From: an uncultured Planctomycetaceae bacterium
GTDB lineage: Bacteria; Planctomycetota; Planctomycetia; Pirellulales; Pirellulaceae
Reading direction: 5' to 3'
Assembly: GCA_903927685.1 (NCBI GenBank)
Contig: CAIYOB010000881.1
Coordinates: 1-8,273 of the forward strand
DNA length: 8,273 nucleotides
Below the pieces are notes generated by a model. That model was not told where the DNA came from and did not search any database. It saw only the letters and a list, made by a program, of their open reading frames with translations. Position 1 is the stretch's first letter, and each line of letters starts with the position of its first letter. Made by a program: the position numbers and the translations under genes. Below, piece by piece: positions 5,429 to 8,273 of this stretch.

Positions 5429-8273
5429 CGCGACATCAACCACGCACCCCTGGCGTGTGTTTCTGGCTCTGCTCGCCAGCGCCTGTGCCCCGTCCGTTCC
5501 GGCGGCCGAGCCTCCGCAGCCCGAACGGATCCGCGAGATCTTCGTCCCGTACGAAGACTTGAGCGTCCTGATGGAAGGCAACTCGCAGCGTGTGTTCCTG
5601 ACCCGCCAGGAATACGCGGACCTGCTGGCCAAAGCCAAGCAGAAGCCGCCCGAGGCCCCCGCACCGCTCGGTGCTTTGCTATTGGCCGCCGAGTACGACG
5701 GCACGATCGAAGAAGGCCGCATTCGCCTGTCGGGCAACCTCGATCTGGAAGTTCTCGAGGAAGGCGTCCACGCCCTGCCGCTGGATCTGTCCGGCGTCGG
5801 CCTGCGCCGGGCAACCTGCGACGATGCGTCGGCCGCCGTCGGCCGCAATGATCAGGGCCAGGCGGTCCTGTTCGTCGCAGGCGTCGGCCGGCATCGCCTC
5901 GCGCTGGAACTGCTCGCCCCGCTGCAAACCTCCGCCGCCCAACAGTCGCTAAGTTTCCGCCTGCCCACGCCGCCAGCCGCCCGCCTGCGGCTGGCCGTGC
6001 CCGGTAATGTCGAGGTGAAGAGCGGCGCCCAGGTGATCAGCCGCACGCTGGACGAAGCGGCCGGCGTGACGCGATTCGAACTGCTGCTGCCCAAGGACCA
6101 ACTGGCGCTGGTGATGTCCCTGAACAATCGCATGCTTCGCGACCAGCGTGTGGTTGTCGCGCGCAGCGTCCTGGTGGACGAGGTCACCTCGGCCTACGAA
6201 CGCCTGCATACGACCGTCTCGTTCGACGTCCTGCACGGAGCGGCCGAGCGGTTTCGGCTGGTCCTGCCCGATGGGTTCGAGCCCACCGAGGTGCTCAGTC
6301 CGCTGTTGTCGCGCTGGGCCGTGACAGCGGTCGACAACCAGCGCCTACTGGAGATCGTGCTGCGCGAACCGTCGACCGAGACCGTCGTCCTGAACGTCTC
6401 GGCCACGCGCACGCCGGCCCGGCTCCAGAACTGGACGATGCCCCAACTAACCCCGCTGGACATGGCCGGCCAGATCGCCGTTGTCGGCTTGATCGTCGAG
6501 GACCAATTGTCCGCCGAGGGGCTCGAAGCGCAGGGCCTGATTCCCGTGGACAACACCGTGTTGACGGCGGCCTTGCCGGAGACCGTGTTCCGCGCCGAAC
6601 CCGGTGCGCCCCGCATCCGGCCCGTCGCCACGTACTATGCCCCGCAGTCGCAGTTCGGCCTGCAGGCCGGCTTTCGCCAGCCGCCGCCGCGGTTGCAGGT
6701 CACCACCAACGTCCTGCTGGTGCTGGACAATCAAGGTCACCATGTCCGCGGCGGATTTGCACTCCTGCCCCAGATCGAAAAGCTGTTCGCCGTCCGCTTT
6801 GCCGCCCCCGCCGGCTGGAAGGTGACCCAGGTCACCGCCGCCGACGGCTCCGCGCTGACCATCGAGCGTTACGACGCTCCGCAAGGCGGATCGCTGATTC
6901 ACGTCCGCCTGCCCCAGGGGCTACCGCCGGGCGAAGTCAGCAGCATCTCGTTCCAGGCCGAGAGCGTTCCCGAGGGCTGGCTGGGAGCATGGCCCGAGCG
7001 GAGTGCCGAGTTCCCCGTGTTCGCCGTCGAGAGCACAACCCGCGACAGCGGCGCCCTGGCGATCCGCGCGGACGACGACCTGCTGGTCCGCCCGGACGAA
7101 CTGGCGGGCCTCGATCCGCTGGATGACAACGACAAGGACAACTACGGCCTAGCCGGCGTCGAGTTCAGCCTGGCCTACCGGTACGACGCCCAGCCTTATG
7201 CGGCCAAGGTCATCGTCACGCGCATGCAGCCGACCGTGACGGCCCGCAGCTACTCGTTCCTGCGGATCGCGCCCGAGGGGCTTTCGGCCCACTACGAACT
7301 CCTGTACGACATTCGCCAGGCCCGCGTCCGCCAGCTCGCCCTGCAACTGCCCAAGGATGCGCCGTCGTCGCTGTCGATCCGCGGCGCCGAAGGGGCAACG
7401 GTCAAGGAGTTCACCAGCGAGGAAGCGGGCGACGTCCGGCGCTGGACAGCCCTGCTGGCCGAACCTGCCAGCGGAGTCGTGCGACTGGCCGTCGATTTTC
7501 AGCAGCCGCTGTCGGACCAGGCCTGGAAAGACCTGGCGCTGCCCTTGATCCGCGCCGAGAACGTCGCCTACCAGTCCGCGGTCGTCGCCGTGGAAGGCAA
7601 TGCCGAGTTGGACATCGTCGTCCGGACACAAGCCCGGGCGGTCGATGTGGGCGAACTGGTCGCCGCCCAGTATCCTGTGGGCAAACGCCTGTTGGGGGTG
7701 TTCGAGTCCGTCGGGCCGTCGCAACCGGTCCAGGTCGATGTCAACCGCCGGCCCGGTTACGGCTTGCCGCCGGCCATCGTCCAGCGCGCCGAGTTGGACA
7801 CGGTGCTGTCGGCCGGCGGCATGGCCTTGACCGGCGCCCGGTACCAACTGCGGACCAAGGCGGCGTTCCTGGAAGTCCGCTTGCCGGCCGGATCGGAACT
7901 CTGGTCGGCCTATCTGGACGGCCAGCCGGTGGCCCCGCAACGCGACGGGAATCGGTTGCTGATGGACCTGCCCGCCAGCGTCCAGAACGCGATCCGCAAC
8001 TTGCAGGTGATTTACCAGACCAAAGTGGACTCGCTTGCATTGCTCGACCGAGTCACGAGTGAGGCCCCCACGCTGTGGCTGCGCACCGACCGCGACGCCC
8101 AGCCCGGCGAAGTGCCGACGGCCGATGTCACCTGGAAGCTGGTCCTGCCCCAAGGCTATCGCCTGGTCCGGTCCAGCGGCACCGTGTACACCCAGCAACT
8201 GGCCCCGCGCGTTTCGCCGGTCTGGAATGCCCTGGGAGGCCTGTACTTGCTGGGCGGAGGCGTGCACTCGCCG
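5421..8273 (+). CDS. Second giant secreted beta-rich protein, paralogue of its neighbour (3' end outside window)
   Basis: The frame is open from ATG 5421 to the right edge, giving 951 codons with no stop. A signal peptide covers about residues 1-28 (WRVFLALLAS core, then PSVPA before AEPP). A Cys at 22 after LASA is a weak lipobox-like alternative, so lipid attachment is possible but not favoured. A VPYE region (42-72) leads into an N-terminal domain (about 82-200) that aligns with residues 122-245 of the upstream protein: both read roughly ALL, then an NL-x-E-L strand, G-x-H-x-[VL]-P-L, and later SF-x-x-P and a strand ending VP. Repeated modules follow, with a strand ending in Pro at about 283, 463, 644, 822 and 910. 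The visible part has no transmembrane segment; one could lie beyond the edge. Only one Cys (133) occurs after the signal region. It overlaps the upstream gene by 8 bp in another frame and has a strong ribosome binding site. No catalytic motif is seen and the function is unknown. Confidence 0.94.
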   Translation, partial: MRNATSTTHPWRVFLALLASACAPSVPAAEPPQPERIREIFVPYEDLSVLMEGNSQRVFLTRQEYADLLAKAKQKPPEAPAPLGALLLAAEYDGTIEEGRIRLSGNLDLEVLEEGVHALPLDLSGVGLRRATCDDASAAVGRNDQGQAVLFVAGVGRHRLALELLAPLQTSAAQQSLSFRLPTPPAARLRLAVPGNVEVKSGAQVISRTLDEAAGVTRFELLLPKDQLALVMSLNNRMLRDQRVVVARSVLVDEVTSAYERLHTTVSFDVLHGAAERFRLVLPDGFEPTEVLSPLLSRWAVTAVDNQRLLEIVLREPSTETVVLNVSATRTPARLQNWTMPQLTPLDMAGQIAVVGLIVEDQLSAEGLEAQGLIPVDNTVLTAALPETVFRAEPGAPRIRPVATYYAPQSQFGLQAGFRQPPPRLQVTTNVLLVLDNQGHHVRGGFALLPQIEKLFAVRFAAPAGWKVTQVTAADGSALTIERYDAPQGGSLIHVRLPQGLPPGEVSSISFQAESVPEGWLGAWPERSAEFPVFAVESTTRDSGALAIRADDDLLVRPDELAGLDPLDDNDKDNYGLAGVEFSLAYRYDAQPYAAKVIVTRMQPTVTARSYSFLRIAPEGLSAHYELLYDIRQARVRQLALQLPKDAPSSLSIRGAEGATVKEFTSEEAGDVRRWTALLAEPASGVVRLAVDFQQPLSDQAWKDLALPLIRAENVAYQSAVVAVEGNAELDIVVRTQARAVDVGELVAAQYPVGKRLLGVFESVGPSQPVQVDVNRRPGYGLPPAIVQRAELDTVLSAGGMALTGARYQLRTKAAFLEVRLPAGSELWSAYLDGQPVAPQRDGNRLLMDLPASVQNAIRNLQVIYQTKVDSLALLDRVTSEAPTLWLRTDRDAQPGEVPTADVTWKLVLPQGYRLVRSSGTVYTQQLAPRVSPVWNALGGLYLLGGGVHSP

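Noticed and set aside
4226..5848. Long minus-strand open frame (540 codons) opposite the junction of the two giant genes
   Set aside because: It is an antisense shadow caused by strong G/C third-position bias; the product is Arg/Gln-rich and low in structure, while the plus-strand frames have signal peptides, domains and ribosome binding sites.
7113..7151. Acidic DDNDKDNYG stretch (residues 568-576 of the second protein) as an EF-hand or dockerin-like calcium loop
   Set aside because: The D-x-D-x-D spacing is partly right, but the Gly at loop position 6 and the Glu at position 12 are missing, and there are no flanking helices.
7149..8267. Minus-strand open frame of 372 codons inside the second giant gene
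   Set aside because: Another shadow; the plus-strand frame is continuous and carries the repeated beta modules.

Overview
The window is GC-rich and looks like chromosome from a planctomycete, probably Pirellulales-like. That placement is an inference from protein style: very large secreted proteins of unknown function with Pro/Ala-rich linkers, a secreted TIM-barrel glycoside-hydrolase-like protein with a CxCxxC cluster, and strong G/C third-position bias. No ribosomal or housekeeping marker is present to confirm it. There are no tRNA or rRNA genes, CRISPR arrays or recognisable mobile elements.

Layout. (1) Positions 1-1279, minus strand: the 5' part (426 codons) of a secreted putative glycoside hydrolase whose C-terminus lies beyond the left edge. 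(2) Positions 1280-1729: a divergent intergenic region. It holds a short coding-like remnant on the minus strand (1369-1497, a signal-peptide-like start cut off by TAG) and a dense group of palindromes (1634-1665) just upstream of the plus-strand genes. (3) Positions 1730-5428, plus strand: a complete 1232-residue secreted protein with a Pro-rich linker, several repeated beta-rich modules and three C-terminal membrane segments. (4) Positions 5421-8273, plus strand: the first 951 codons of a second giant secreted protein. It starts inside the end of the previous gene (8-bp overlap) and runs off the right edge.

The two plus-strand proteins are the most interesting part. They are visibly paralogous: both have a signal peptide, a VPYE mini-repeat region and a matching N-terminal beta domain, followed by repeated modules marked by a hydrophobic strand ending in Pro (h-x-h-x-h-P). 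Their overlap and the strong Shine-Dalgarno inside the first gene imply co-translation in one operon. I suggest the first is a membrane-anchored periplasmic or envelope scaffold and the second its partner, but nothing in the sequence reveals a biochemical activity. The minus-strand hydrolase is transcribed divergently and need not be functionally related.
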